From: Eutypa lata
Lineage: Eukaryota > Ascomycota > Sordariomycetes > Xylariales > Diatrypaceae
Assembly (NCBI GenBank): GCA_022661535.1
Contig: JAKULF010000006.1
Location: 620,001 to 684,000, forward strand
Length of the DNA: 64,000 nucleotides
Direction: 5' to 3'
A program made the translations under genes and the position numbers. Every line of letters begins with the position of its first letter. Position 1 is the stretch's first letter. Below the pieces are notes generated by a model. The model ran no database searches and was not told where the DNA came from. It was given only the letters and a program-made list of their open reading frames with translations. Shown here piece after piece: positions 48,383-60,605 of this stretch.

Positions 48383-51300
48383 CTACAGTATTATCACCGT
48401 GCTGCCTTTGCTGCTCAGGAACGATTCAACCGTAACGCCGTCAACAGACTTCTTGGACAAGCAGCCCCAGCAAGTTTGCTCGGGCTTGAGGATGACCTTG
48501 TAATCCTTAGCGAGGCACAAAGAGGCAGCCGCTAGCCGGGCCTGCCAGTTGCCGATGGCGCGGACGATGCCGGGCTGCCTCGGAGGGACTATCATCTCCG
48601 CGAAGTTGTCGATCGATATGATGCTCCGCCCGCGGGCCGCCGCGTCGTTGCATTGGCACGGCTTCACCCCCAGGTACCGCCGTATCAGCTTGCTGCTCTG
48701 CATCGCGCCTAGGATGTCCAGCTCCGCGATCCACGTCGCCCGGTGGTGGACGGAGATGAGAGTCTCCAGGAAGTATGCCTCCACGTCTCGGCCTCCGGAG
48801 AAGCCGATGTTCATCGCCTGCGTGGCTTCCGAGAAGGATAAATGGAGGCTGGTACCTTCGAAGCAGTTCTCCATCGTCCCGTCGAATTCTTTGTGGTCGT
48901 ACTGGTACCACTCATCTATGTGCTCGTATGATCTGATATCAGGGTCGCTCGGAGGCACCATGAAGGCCATCCCAGCTCTCCCGATGTTGCCTGTGAAGCG
49001 TTGGATTACGGAAGAGGGGTTTTGATCGGCAGGGTCCCGCAGCAGAGCTGAAGCTACATATAGGGACTCGGACGCACAGATGGCAAAAACACTGTCCAGC
49101 TCGTCCGGATTCATGTTGTAACTACCCGTCTCCATCATCGCGATGCATGCGAAACATGTTGCCGCGCCAACATCTTTGGGCCGGATGAGCGGTATGCCCC
49201 TGTCCTCGTCGAGGATGCCGTATCCTTTGGGCCTCGGCGTCAGCATCTTGATCGCGGAATCCAGCCACAGAGCTCCTCGCAAGTTAAATTCAACGGCCCG
49301 AACGAGTATTGTCGCCCCTTCCATGTTCTTGTACAGCTCCTCAATAAAGGTCATCCCCAGAAGGCTGGCTGTGTCCGCCCCGTTCAGTTGAAGTTGGCTA
49401 GCACACCGGGCGAAGTCCACGGTTTCCGGTTGAAATAACTGTACTATCTTCTGTATGTCCATGTGGTAAGTTGGCGTTAGATCTTCTTGTGCTTGCCGGG
49501 ACCGTCGAGATGCTTGGTGGACCAACGGTGGCACAGTTCGACGACGGCGGAGAAGCGCGATGGTGTCAAGGTCACCTACGACCACGTCGTAGCGGATACC
49601 TCTCTGCGAAGGCCCCTCTTTAGTAATCATCGTAACGCAATTTTCTTCCTTAACATAATTCGCGGCTTCTTCCTTAAGACGATTCTTGGTTTCTTCCTTA
49701 ACACAGTTCTCAGCTTCTTCCTTAACACCATTCTCGGTCTCACCATCGTAATTAATTATAGTTCGATCGTGATATCTCCTTTGTCTACGTAATCGTTCCG
49801 TCTTTTGGACGACAACAACATTTTCCCCACGAAGCTGCTCTACTCTCTGGTGTACCACGAACCTTGGGAAGACATCGTTCAGGTAGTGGACCTTCTCGCC
49901 CAATCCCATGATACTCTCGAAACGTGAAAAGCGTGCTTCTATAGCACCTTTCAGGCGTGTTTCTGTCTCCACATCATTTGTTTGATCTTCATCGGCGGCG
50001 TAGAGTCCCAGAGCTGCTATTTGCGAAGCGACGCTTGACACAATATCATTTTTTAGATCGTTTGGCTTTACAATAAGCCACCTTCTATGAGATCGGCTGT
50101 CGCATCTCTCTTCACCTTCTCCTGAGAACAAGTATTCGGGAAAAGCGGTCGCAATTTCAAATCCATGTTTGACCGTGTCTACGCTCCCAGAGCATACGAT
50201 GGGGTAAGGTTGCACATAAGCAATAATGAATTCATAGTCCTGCGGCTTTCCCTGTCTCGATGACATGGATTGTGCTATCTCCCTCAACAATTTGATTTTA
50301 TCTTCCGTATTAATGGCAGCTTTAAGGAATGTCGGGATATTGAAGATGCTCTGGAAAGGGCCGTTGAAGCTAGTGCAGAACCGTTGCCCCATACTTCGGA
50401 GCTTCCGGACTCGTTCTTCATCAATATGGTCTTTAAATTTCAGGGCAATCCTCGAGAGCATCATCAATCAACTATCGTCAGCATCCTTTGGCTTTTTAGC
50501 GGGCTTTTTGGTCCGATTGCTTTGTCTCACGTTATCCAGTGCGTCTAGGTCTGTTTCAGTACTTGGGTCTTTTTGTTGGAACAGACAGGCCTTGTGAAGC
50601 TCTATCGCAGTGTTACTGAAGAACTGGAGGAGTTCTTTAGTTGGAATCGAACTGTCATCCCAAGGGAGTATGTACGCAGACACCATAGCCCAGAGCATCT
50701 CTTCCACGGTGATCCTATCACGATCGGACGTTCTGATTGACCGGTGTCTCGTGACAGGCAATCGCCCATAATACCTTAAGTGGGCAAGTGGAAGTGCCCA
50801 ATATACCGACTTAGGATCTTTGGCAACTCGGGGAGAAGGTTCGAGGCCTATAATCAATATCCCGCGACCTTCAAGAAGTGGATCATGTTGGGAAATATTC
50901 TTGTCGTCCACTGACAGATATCTCAGATCCGGATAGAGATGCCAGGATAGGAGCCCAAGCAAAATATCACCCCCCCGAACTTGAAGGGGGGTTCCATTGA
51001 GTAGTTTCTCCATCTGGGTAATAGCAGAACCCCAAGCATCAAGCACGCTTTCGTAGGTATCAGGTTTTAGGTTAACCGGAAGATGTAAATTGTCGATAAT
51101 GAGACGGGCTTGGGTTTGCTGTTTGACCATAACCAAGTCCCCAACCTGGAGCCACGCCCGAGCGCTTGCATCCCAGTCTCTCAGGTCTTGGCGTGATATT
51201 TCCTTGTCGAGTGTAAGGAGTAGATCTCGGTCCAACTCTCCTTCTTCAGCCAACCTTAACTTAAGTTCCGCCTTCCTTCTAGTGACAATTTCGACCCATA

Positions 51301-51769
51301 TAGAGGTGGCCTCCGATGGTTCCCAAATCCTGGCAAGCATACAAGCAAGTAGATGGCACTGTATCGCCGCCCAACCCGAGGTAGCTGCCGCCCAGAGTGT
51401 AGTTGCATCGGCTCCGATCATCCCCGAAAAGGGGCCGTGAGCGTCAGTGCCGCGAGGATTGGCTTGGGAACTTCGTGCTATCTCCGACGCGCGTGATCCG
51501 TACGCTTTGATGAGATTTGGTGTTGCTGGCAGTATTGCTCTGTCTTTGAAGAGAATCCCTAGTTCCCTTGCAATTGTGTGACGGACTCCGTCCTGGGCTT
51601 CATTGCGTCGTTGGGGCGCCAAATGTTGACCAACACCAGCGTATTCGGGTGGGGGCTCGACAAGCTTCTTATTGAATACGTTAAGCTCAACATTCATATG
51701 TACCAGGGCATTTGTGTTTTCAGCACGGAGCGTGTTCAGTGACGCATTAATATTCCCTAAGGAGCTCAT
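48383..51769 (-). CDS. Large uncharacterised fungal protein interrupted by one in-frame TGA
   Basis: On the minus strand the frame runs from ATG 51769 to TGA at 50470-50468 (433 aa). It then continues in the same frame for 694 further sense codons to the stop at 48383. An upstream ATG at 51865 would add 32 residues. N half: helical start with RAENTNALVHMNVELN, then GADATTLWAAATSGWAAI and HLLACMLARIWEPSEATSIW. C half: VDFARCASQLQLNGADTASLLGMTF, NIGRAGMAF and a Cys-containing tail CWGCLSKKS. From memory both halves resemble one widespread ascomycete protein of about 1100 aa with no known function, so a single gene is likely. No strong frame-keeping intron covers the TGA. It could be a nonsense mutation, read-through or a cryptic intron. 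Treat as possibly a pseudogene. Confidence 0.65.
49650..49755 (-). repeat. Coding minisatellite (V/L-K-E-E units)
   Basis: Four imperfect units of 24-27 bp encode successive VKEEAEN, VKEETKN, LKEEAAN and VKEEN segments within the C half of the large protein. Reading frame is kept across units. Confidence 0.7.
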
Positions 51770-53852
51770 TTTGGCGCTTTGGTACGGATAGTAGCTGACG
51801 ACAAAGAAGGTCAATGGAGTGGCGTTGACATAAGTATAATGAGAGGGTGGACATCGACCCCTCATGTCAGGCTAAAGTTGGATTGGGCGTAAGATGAGCC
51901 AGTCAGAGCCATTGGTAGCTAGATACGGCAATGTAATCCTAATTGGCACATACGGTAACCTGATAACCCTTGGTAACTGCAATATTTAATCAGGCAAATA
52001 GTTATTCCAACGTTAGAGGATTTTGACAAAAGTAGAAAAAAGTCACTCTTTAGTATGCATATTATTATGAAGCACCACGAAAGCATAAGCCTAGCATTTA
52101 CTACACAAATTAGAATCCAGTATGGGGTTACAGTTGTTCCATTAGCTGATACTGGCTAACAATCTTGAGTTACATTCTCGTCGAAGCACTTCAAGTGAAT
52201 ATACCCATCCAACCATGTCCCTTCCAAGCCCCCTTCCGAGATATCGGATAAGAAGAGTGATTCAACTGATCAAGACTTAACTGCTAGAGGCAACTATCAT
52301 TATCAAGCGAGTTAAGGGGTGCGTTTGTTGACCCAGAATACAAATGGAGCTGGACAACTTGGTCTCGAACTTCCTGATTAATCAGGTAGAAGGGTTTGCT
52401 GAAGCTTTAAAAAGCTCAAAACTGGGCATTCTTGATAGAGTAGCCGCGTTGTATAAAGTGTATGGATGACTACTGCTAACCCAATCCTCTCCAGAGCCAT
52501 TTCAACCTCCAGAGAAATAATTTAAGTCATCAAAGTATACTTGGCTCAGAACAATGAGATCGTATTGCAAGCATTGTGGTATACTGCCGCTGACCTTTAG
52601 CGTAGGTTTCAACATTATGTTCTTGAGTTTCCTAACTGCATGATCGTTTCTTGGAAAGGCTAAATGGCAATAAGGTAAGTAGTTCTTGGGGGGCCCTTCA
52701 AGGAAAATCCGACCCAGTAATCAATAAAGACACTCGAGTCCAATAACGAGACGAGTCGCAACCGAAATCAAAATTTCGAGGCTATTGGCAATGCTAGTAG
52801 ATGTGTTGTTTGTGGCTTAAACTTCTTATTCGCACAAGGGAATAATGCTGGCAGCTCGTTATATGCAATGTAATACATATATATAGTGACTAGCTAATAT
52901 TGTAAAATTTTATTAGATCATCTTGAATTGAATTTGATTAGTTTAAAGATAGCTATACTAAAATAATACTTGGGAAAATTGATCTTGTTATTATTTGTAT
53001 ATAATAAACCTCAGCATGCCCAAGTAGTTTACCTAGTCGCCGTAGAGATCAAAATATTAGTTACGCAGGGGTTATATGAAATGAATAGCGTTTAAGGCGT
53101 TTTTATTGCTTGCAAAAGAACCATTTCGTGTTAATGAGGTGGGGAGTGGTTATTTAATAATGTCGACTCACATTTCTTGACTGGAGGTATTGGCTTTTTT
53201 CTTCCAGTTTGCAAGCTTTTACTTATCATTGAAAATTAACAATTTCAATTTCTTAAGCACCGACAAACTTCAATATACACGCATAAATACTCTCTCATTG
53301 TGTCCGCACGGTCCCATTCCATTATTAACAACATTCTTTAAAGTCTCAAATTTTCATATTCGAGCCACCTACCTAGGCTATTAGGTAGCCTAGTTCGCAA
53401 GCTAGATCTTTCAGCTAAGGCAGCATAATTAGGCGTCGGACAAAAGAGACATCGATTTTCTCGTCGGACGCGGAGGTGCTAAGACTAGTAATAACAAAAA
53501 TAAAGACCGAAGCGCAACGAACACTTGCGTTATGAACAACTTGGCCAAAAGCCTATATACCAACGTCGACATCTGCTTGCTTGAAAGCAGGAGAAGGTAT
53601 GTTTTGGCTCGTCGAAAATGCAAACACTCGTGATGCAATGAAATAATTTAGTACTGAGTACTTGTTAATGGCAAGGCCATGAGAACACACAGTGAATCAA
53701 GCCATCCTTAGATACGTTCATGGTAGAGGTATCACTTTACCTGAACGCCTCAAGGCTATGGAACTACATAAGAGTTTATGTACGCTCTTTCTACACACAT
53801 CACCATTCTTTCTCTCATAAGTCTCACCAACCTTCATCATCACCCAGAACAA
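51770..53852. other. Intergenic region
   Basis: 2.1 kb, AT-rich especially 52860-53120. No gene recognised. It lies between the large uncharacterised gene and the dynamin-like gene. Confidence 0.5.
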
Positions 53853-56676
53853 TCAACCCGACCCCTTCAAGACCTTCAAGGCCTCCTCAACGTTCTCGAT
53901 TTCGAGGCCCAGCTTGTCGCGGCGGTCCTTGACGGGGGCGTCCTCAGACGCGATCATATCGAGCTGGTCGGCGTTCAGGCCGAGCACCATGTCCGTGGTG
54001 AAGATTTTGAGCGGGCTGCTAGGGCCCCGAAGCAGGAAATGGTTCACGGCCTGCTGGCAGACCACATCGACGAACCGCTTCCGCGACACCTTGTAGTAGC
54101 TCTTCAGCACGTCGTGCATGTACTCCCGTACGTGTTCCGAGTTCGCCTTGTTCACGGAGGTGCAGCTGCATATCTGCGACCACGTCAGGTACACACCGTC
54201 TTTCTTGTCCTCGTCCTCGTCTTCGTCGTCTTCGTCGTCTTCGTCGTCTTCGTCGTCGTCGTCGGCCTTGTACCTAGAGCCATAAAAGGGGTCATTGTTG
54301 GTTGCATTCTTCTCTGCCGTGGACTTCCAGAGTTTCTTCATCCCTGTGATGAGGCGCTCATGTTGGTCTTTCTGCAGATTGTCGTTGAAGTAGTGGTTCT
54401 GCGTCAGCGGGTTGCCCTCGCGTTCGATTTCCAAAAGCCACTTCGCCTGGTCCATAGCCCTCTTGTAAGACCTCTGGAGTTCCTCGAGGAGGAAATTATC
54501 CCATAGTTGCTCGAGGACCTTGGGGTCAGGGCATATCTCTTTAATCACCTCGGCGATAAAATGGTGCACCATTAGGATAACATGTCCGAGGTATGCGAGC
54601 GTGATCGGCTCCCATTTAGTTGACTGCTCTTTGAATATAGTGGCTAGCAAGGAGCCACTAAACTGTTCATATTGTCAGCCGTGGCTCAGAGTAAACGTTT
54701 TGTACAACTTACTGTACCGAGATCCTGTCCTCGGCTACTCTTGTACACGCCCTCGATGTAGTCCATGATATTTTCGGCGTCACCATCCAGGTCCACAACG
54801 TCGGTGTCGAAGTCGAGCAAATCTTCCAGCTCAGGATACTCCACTGATATATCCGCACATTCAACGCCGGGGCTCTTTTGTCTCCCTAAGAGTTCTTTAG
54901 TTGTGCCCAAATCTAAGAAGTCATGCAAACCAGACTTCCCAGATTTTCTGATCAAAGCCTGAAGCTTAAGAGAGACTGGGTCGGCTGCGAATGGCCACAT
55001 GTGCCCGTTTTTCTCGATCGATCTGTTGAATTTCTCATTTATCTCCACAACGCGGGTGATCAATCTTAAATCGTGTCGGCGAGTGAAGATCTTATCTCCA
55101 TTGTAGTAAGCATTGAGGGCGTCACGGGACAGAGTTTGGAACGCTTCGCTCATTTTATTGAGGTATGCCCGTTGTGTATGCTCATTGCTTCTCGAAGGGC
55201 CCATCTTATCAAGGTTGTCCTTCAGACCCCGGAGCTTTTTATTGAAGTCGGCCTTGAGCTTAGGAAACTCTCGCTTGATGAGGTCGATCAGAAGGTACCG
55301 AACGCGCACCTTCAAATTATCCACTGCGAGACTCGGAGTTAGCAACTCGACTTCGGCGAGAAACCTGGCAAGTGGAAGGAATGATCTAAAAATAATGATC
55401 TAGGGACTCAATCCCTCAAAAAGCAAATCACGGTATGCACAGGTGTTCATAATTGAAGTGCAACAATTCAAGAACAGGGCTTTAAAAAGGACACTTACTC
55501 CCGGCTCTTCCAGTTTGAGAAAGGACTGACCAAGGGGATTGAGAAAAGAATTGTCGCTCTTGGATCAGCCCCTGCCCAAGTGTCATGTTGGAATCGTCAG
55601 AACCGCGATTCTTGACGACATAGTAACCCAAGGTGAGGTCACTACCCCTTTTCCCCATGACGTGGTCAATAGCAATCTGTTGCATTGTTCGCTCAATCGC
55701 CAAGTCTGGCTTCGTCAAGACAGCCATAGTTCGAGTCATGGCGGGATCAGCTTTCTTTGCAAGCTTCAAAATTTCTTGCGTCGCTGGGTCTGTGTTGCAG
55801 GGCATTATAGCTAGGATTCTACCGATTGTTGTCAATAATCAAGGCTCCAAAATGCTTGTATGTTTAATGAAGATGGAACTTGGAACTTCAACTAACATCG
55901 TGCGTGAATCCTTCATGTACTTCTTCACCATGTTCATGACAAGTTGTATATCGCTCTCTTCAGTGAGACCTGAGCTATTGTGTTAGTCGCATTTTGATCC
56001 AGCACCTCAATAAATAACAACCTTACCTGCTGTCTCTTTCCGAAAAATCCCCGGTACATCAATGACTGTGAAGTGCTCTTCGTTGGGACCAAGTTTCTCT
56101 ATCTTGAGCATATGTTCACTGAATGCTGGTAAGGGAGATCCATCAGCTGATGTCGCCTTGGATGCGGTTCTGATCCCCATAGCTTCGTTTGCCTGTCTAC
56201 ATTAGCTATGGTGACTATCGAATGGATGGATCTAAGCACTTACATCTTTGAAGAGCTCTGCGAGACTACCGGTGGTGATCTCGGTAAGAGTGCGATGGAA
56301 GCGCTTGACTCTCTCCTGCTCATGAGGGCTTGCCCCTGTGTGGGGGATGATGGTCACCGTGATGCTTTCCACTTCCTCGCGTCGGCAGGTAATTTGGGTG
56401 GCATATCGAGTACAGAGCTCTGCTGCTCGAGGGAAAGCAAATCCTGTCAAACCTTCAAGAACAGAACTCTTGCCAGAGGACTGATCGCCAACGACGACCA
56501 ACTGATGGGAAGCTGTCAATTATGTACTACTAGATACATTGTAATCCACATACCTGAGGAAGAGCAACTCCTGTACCAACGAGTTCTCTCAGTTTGTCAA
56601 CCTTAGTCAAAATGAGGTTGTTGCCTTGAGCAGGCGACTCGGAAACAACGCTACCCATCTTGATAAACTTGGCCAT
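53853..56676 (-). CDS. Dynamin-like GTPase
   Basis: Seven exons on the minus strand: 56676-56554, 56501-56244, 56192-56027, 55969-55897, 55818-55499, 55323-54713 and 54662-53853. The introns are 50-175 nt with GT-AG ends, and the phases close to 786 aa. G1 is GDQSSGKSS (46-54). The following TRYATQ is the likely switch I. G3 is DVPG (172-175) and G4 is TKPD (242-245). The long helical stalk and a C-terminal GED-like region end EEALKVLKGSG. A run of about 20 acidic residues (DDDDEDDEDD...) interrupts the stalk. It lacks a PH domain or proline-rich tail, so it resembles the Mx/Vps1-like fungal dynamin-like proteins, which assemble on membranes and hydrolyse GTP. It is not an obvious Vps1 or Dnm1 orthologue and belongs to an expanded fungal group of unknown role. 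Confidence 0.88.
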
Positions 56677-57916
56677 GAAGAACTAAAGTAGGAATGTACG
56701 TTCTTGCCTTGTTAGAAACAAGACTTAGAAAGTGTTGAAATAGAAACAGTATTCAATTATAGGATAACTTTGCAATAGGTAGGTACCTATGAAGGTAGGA
56801 TTGTGAGTTGTACACTATAATTGGTACCTAATATATGAAGGTTGAAAGGAGTGAATAGGTAGGTGGGAAAACCGTTCCTTTATGTACTTAATGCAGATTA
56901 AATTAATAAGGTTGTCGGGTCGAGGTTGGATACTTGGTATGAATCAATCTAATTCCGAGAGCCAAATGCATTCTTTCCTTAGTAAGCGAGTCATCTGATA
57001 GGGAGAGAGTGAATTGAGGGAACACGGAAGCCTTACAAACAGAATTTTTTGCCTGCCGGAGGCCCGCTACCGTCATTCCATATCCTTGGCTGAGAAATAT
57101 CACAACGTCCGCATAGGATAGCCGGGAGGCAGATCACATCGGGCGGGTCTGAAGTGCCTACGTGGCTAGGTACCTACATGTAGTATTAAAAAATGCCCAG
57201 CAAGCGTGCGCATATCTACAGGAATCTACCTAATATTATACATACAACTCCTGCTAAATGGTTACAGGTGTGCAGAATTCGACGGCTTACACCCGGCAGG
57301 CCAGCCCCAATAAGCGCCGGCCCGGGCCTAAGCCTCGTCCATTGTCGCCAACAACATCAGCAGATGTTTCATCCATCAAAGTTTTCTTTGGTGTTTTTCC
57401 ACTTCCTGTCCCTCTCTCTATTTTAGTTTTTCCATTCCTATCTAGGAATATGATATACACATTTATTTCAGGCTCCCATACCCACACCTACAGCATGCAC
57501 AATCCTTAACAGTCAAAGGCCCAACTGCATAATACCAGGACAGGTAGATACCAAGAAGCCCAGGGGGATGGAAATGATGGGCCAATCGGCTTTTGATAGA
57601 TGCAGTAGCCCTGAAAATAGTATACGGCTGTAAGATGGGGAAAAAAGAAACGGGAGGGAGGGAGGGAGGAAGGAAGGGTAGGACGGGAGCGGATGATTAG
57701 TCAAATGGGATCTAAGCAAATGAAGGCATTAAATATGTTTACAATTGAACATATTCTCTAGGTATAAACATCACGTATAATTATACAGCATAAGCTACAT
57801 AGACTCGTAACTTGTAATTCGCGACTGAGAGACCAAGTGTAGACATTCAAAATTAAGTAAAGCAAGAACCCGTTACATGTATATCAACGTATTTCGTAAA
57901 CATCATAACCATCCCT
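56677..57916. other. Intergenic region
   Basis: 1.2 kb with TAGGTAGGTACCTA near 56778-56791, a GGGA/GGAA purine run at 57654-57676 and no recognised gene. Confidence 0.5.
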
Positions 57917-60605
57917 TCACCAGCTCGCTGGCCCGAACGTTTGGCCCTCAGGGACTCGTTTGAGCATCGCATCGCGTGTAGCATCCTAGGGAGAATTGTT
58001 AGACAAACTAGTTATAGATATAGGAAGGAGAAGAAAAAGACCACGCCACTGGAAGGTCATAATGATCACATACCAGGGTATTATACACATCCACATTCCC
58101 CCACCACTGCGGGATCTCGACGCCCGGCAGCGTGATGGCGAAGAAGATCACAATAGTAGAGAGAACGAGACCGGCGTCGAGGCCGGCAGCCGTGACATAG
58201 TTGTAGGTGCGCCACCAGCCGGACCAGCGGCGGCGGATCCAGTAGTTGAAGAGCAGGCCGAAGAGGCCCCAGGTCCAAAAGCTGAGGGGCGTGGCGGGCG
58301 GCAGCCAGGCCATAGCTCCCAGCATGATGGGCGCGTTGAAGTGGCGCGCGTATGCGACGTCCATTTTCTTCACCAGCACCCAGAGCACCACGGGGAAGAG
58401 CGCCCCCACGAGCCAGAAGTAGTTGAAGTTGGCGTAGATCGAACCCGGTCCGAACATCCGGTCCGGCCCGATCACGCCCCAGATTATCGAGTTCGAGAAG
58501 AACGATTGCCCGTTCGGACAGGTGAAATGCGCTGGTTGAGTCCTGCAATAAGGGCACAGCCGGTCGGCCGGTCCGTCAGCTTCCCTACGCTAGAAAAGGG
58601 AAGGAATATATTCTGCTGGGAGGGCGAGAGATGGAGAGATACTTACGTGGTGCAGATGTCAGGGATGTTGCCGAGGGCCCAGTTCATGACGGCAATCTGA
58701 ACGAAGACGGCCCATATCGCCGCACCGACTTGGCACCAAAAAGTGATCCTCGGAGGCACCTTCATGTAATGAGCCAGCTTGAGGTCCCCACTGTAGATCT
58801 GTGCTTGGCCGAGCGTAATGACGCTGTACACCTTGAAGATCATGACAGCGATGGGGCGCCCCGGAAGCATGTAGCCGGCGATGAAGGGCGAGATCACGTT
58901 CAGAGACAGCTGTATGTTCGAGATACCCAGAATCATCGCGGTCGGTATCACGAAAACGAGGGCCATTATGACGGAGACGAAGAAGGCCCACCAAGGCAGC
59001 TGCGAGTCGTAGCCAAGGACAGTGCCGAGTCCCAGGGCCACCGACGCCAGGCAGAGCGCAACGTACCACCAATCGGGGGCGTCGATGTACTTCTTGACCA
59101 TCTTGAGATGGACATCCGGCTCTTGATCTCTAGAAGTCTGAAAGCGGTACCAGATCTCCTTTCCGTGGAAAAGACCGGCGTGCACGAGGGCGGCGGTCAA
59201 CGAAGCGAACGAAAGCCCAATGTTAAGTGCGTACGCCGGAGGCAGGAAGAGAGGGGAATATTCCTGGTACTTCTCTAGGTTGAAAGTAAGGTTTTCATTC
59301 AGAATACGGCTCACATCGTAAACGTTCTGTGTGTTGTCATAAGTCTGTGCCGTGACAAGAGGCAGGTAATCCGCGTAGCTATTCGCAAGTTAGCAACCCC
59401 CTTTGTTTCTAGAGAGATCCTCTCAAGTTTTTGGTAGAGAAAGAGGACACTGACATCGCGCCAGAGTATGTAAGCCCGATAACCGTCAAGACCATGAATA
59501 TAAGGAGCCCCAATAGAGTATTCACGTGGGAGTGAGTCGGGGCAAGCAATGGATCCTGCAGGTAAGCCGAGACATAGGTCCAATCAAACGTGATGGGCAA
59601 GAGGCTTAGACCGGTGAAGCCCCCAAATAGCTGGTTCACAATAGGACTCTCGGGTTTGATCCAAGTGACGAAGGCGAAAACGGACAGGCCCTGCCAAAGA
59701 ACACCCGGGATCCAGTAGTAGCAAAACATCCCGCAAAGTACGTAGAAAAAATACCGATATCGACTGATGGTCCAGCCATTGGAGCTGACACCATCGCTCT
59801 TGCTCTTGTCATGGAGGGCGTAGAACAGCGACGTGTTGGCAAACTGGTTCGGCCAGATCATCGCGGACGGCCAGATCAAGAATCGGCGGAATATGCCAGC
59901 CAGGGAGATGCCGATAAGCTGCGAGCTCAGCGTAAAGAGCAATGCGAAACCCCAACCGAGATTGACGTCGTAGAACGGCTTCCCCTGCATCGCGAGCAGA
60001 GCATCGGTACTGTATGCGTAGTTGACCGAGACGCTAGCCATCAGCGTGATAACTACATGTTCCTTGATAGTGAATGGGCCCGGGTTCAGGCTCCATTTGA
60101 TACCGAAGGTGTTGAAAACCCGCATGGGCATGGTCTTCGCCCACAGGCATCCGAAGGGGTAGACGACCAGCAGAATCACGATAGAGGGGAAGTTGATGGC
60201 TGGACTCCGCAAGCTCAGGAACATGTTGAGGCCGGCCCCGAGCGTGACAAAGATCATCCCCAGGATCCACGCCCGCAGGGTGTTGGCCATCTCCCCACCA
60301 TCCGTGTTGCGCACCGCGGCGCGCACCTCCTCGTACGGCGAGTCCTCCGTGAAAGCCTGGTCCGCCTCGGCAATCTTCTCGGTGTCGCCGCTTGCGATGG
60401 CTTCCTTCAAAGCGTCGATCTTCTCACTGTCGAGATTAGGGTCCCATTGATGCGCATGCTGTATTTTATCCAGATCAGCTGCCGCCGCCGCAATGTCTAC
60501 GGTCTTTTCTTTATCGACGGACCGACTGGGCTCGATAGTGTCGCTAGCTGCGACTTCAGTCGCTTCAATAGCGGACTTATCCGCCCCGAAAGAAGGCAGC
60601 CTCAT
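57917..60605 (-). CDS. OPT-family oligopeptide transporter
   Basis: Four exons on the minus strand: 60605-59455, 59378-58647, 58542-58074 and 57985-57917. The introns are 76, 104 and 88 nt. The product is 806 aa, normal for the family. The cytosolic N-terminus has EDSPYEEVRAAV before helix 1. Landmarks in order are NMFLSLRSPAI, NPGPFTIKEHVVI, WPNQFANTSLFYALHD, RYFFYVLCGMFCYYWIPG, YSGAIYADYLP, the FHGKEIWYRF loop, QLSLNVISPFIAGYMLPGRP, DLKLAHYMKVPPR, NGQSFFSNSIIWGVIGP, FNYFWLVGALFP, and the C-terminal GQTFGPASW, which is made only after splicing the last intron. About 14 membrane helices are expected. It imports small peptides with protons across the plasma membrane. Confidence 0.94.
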
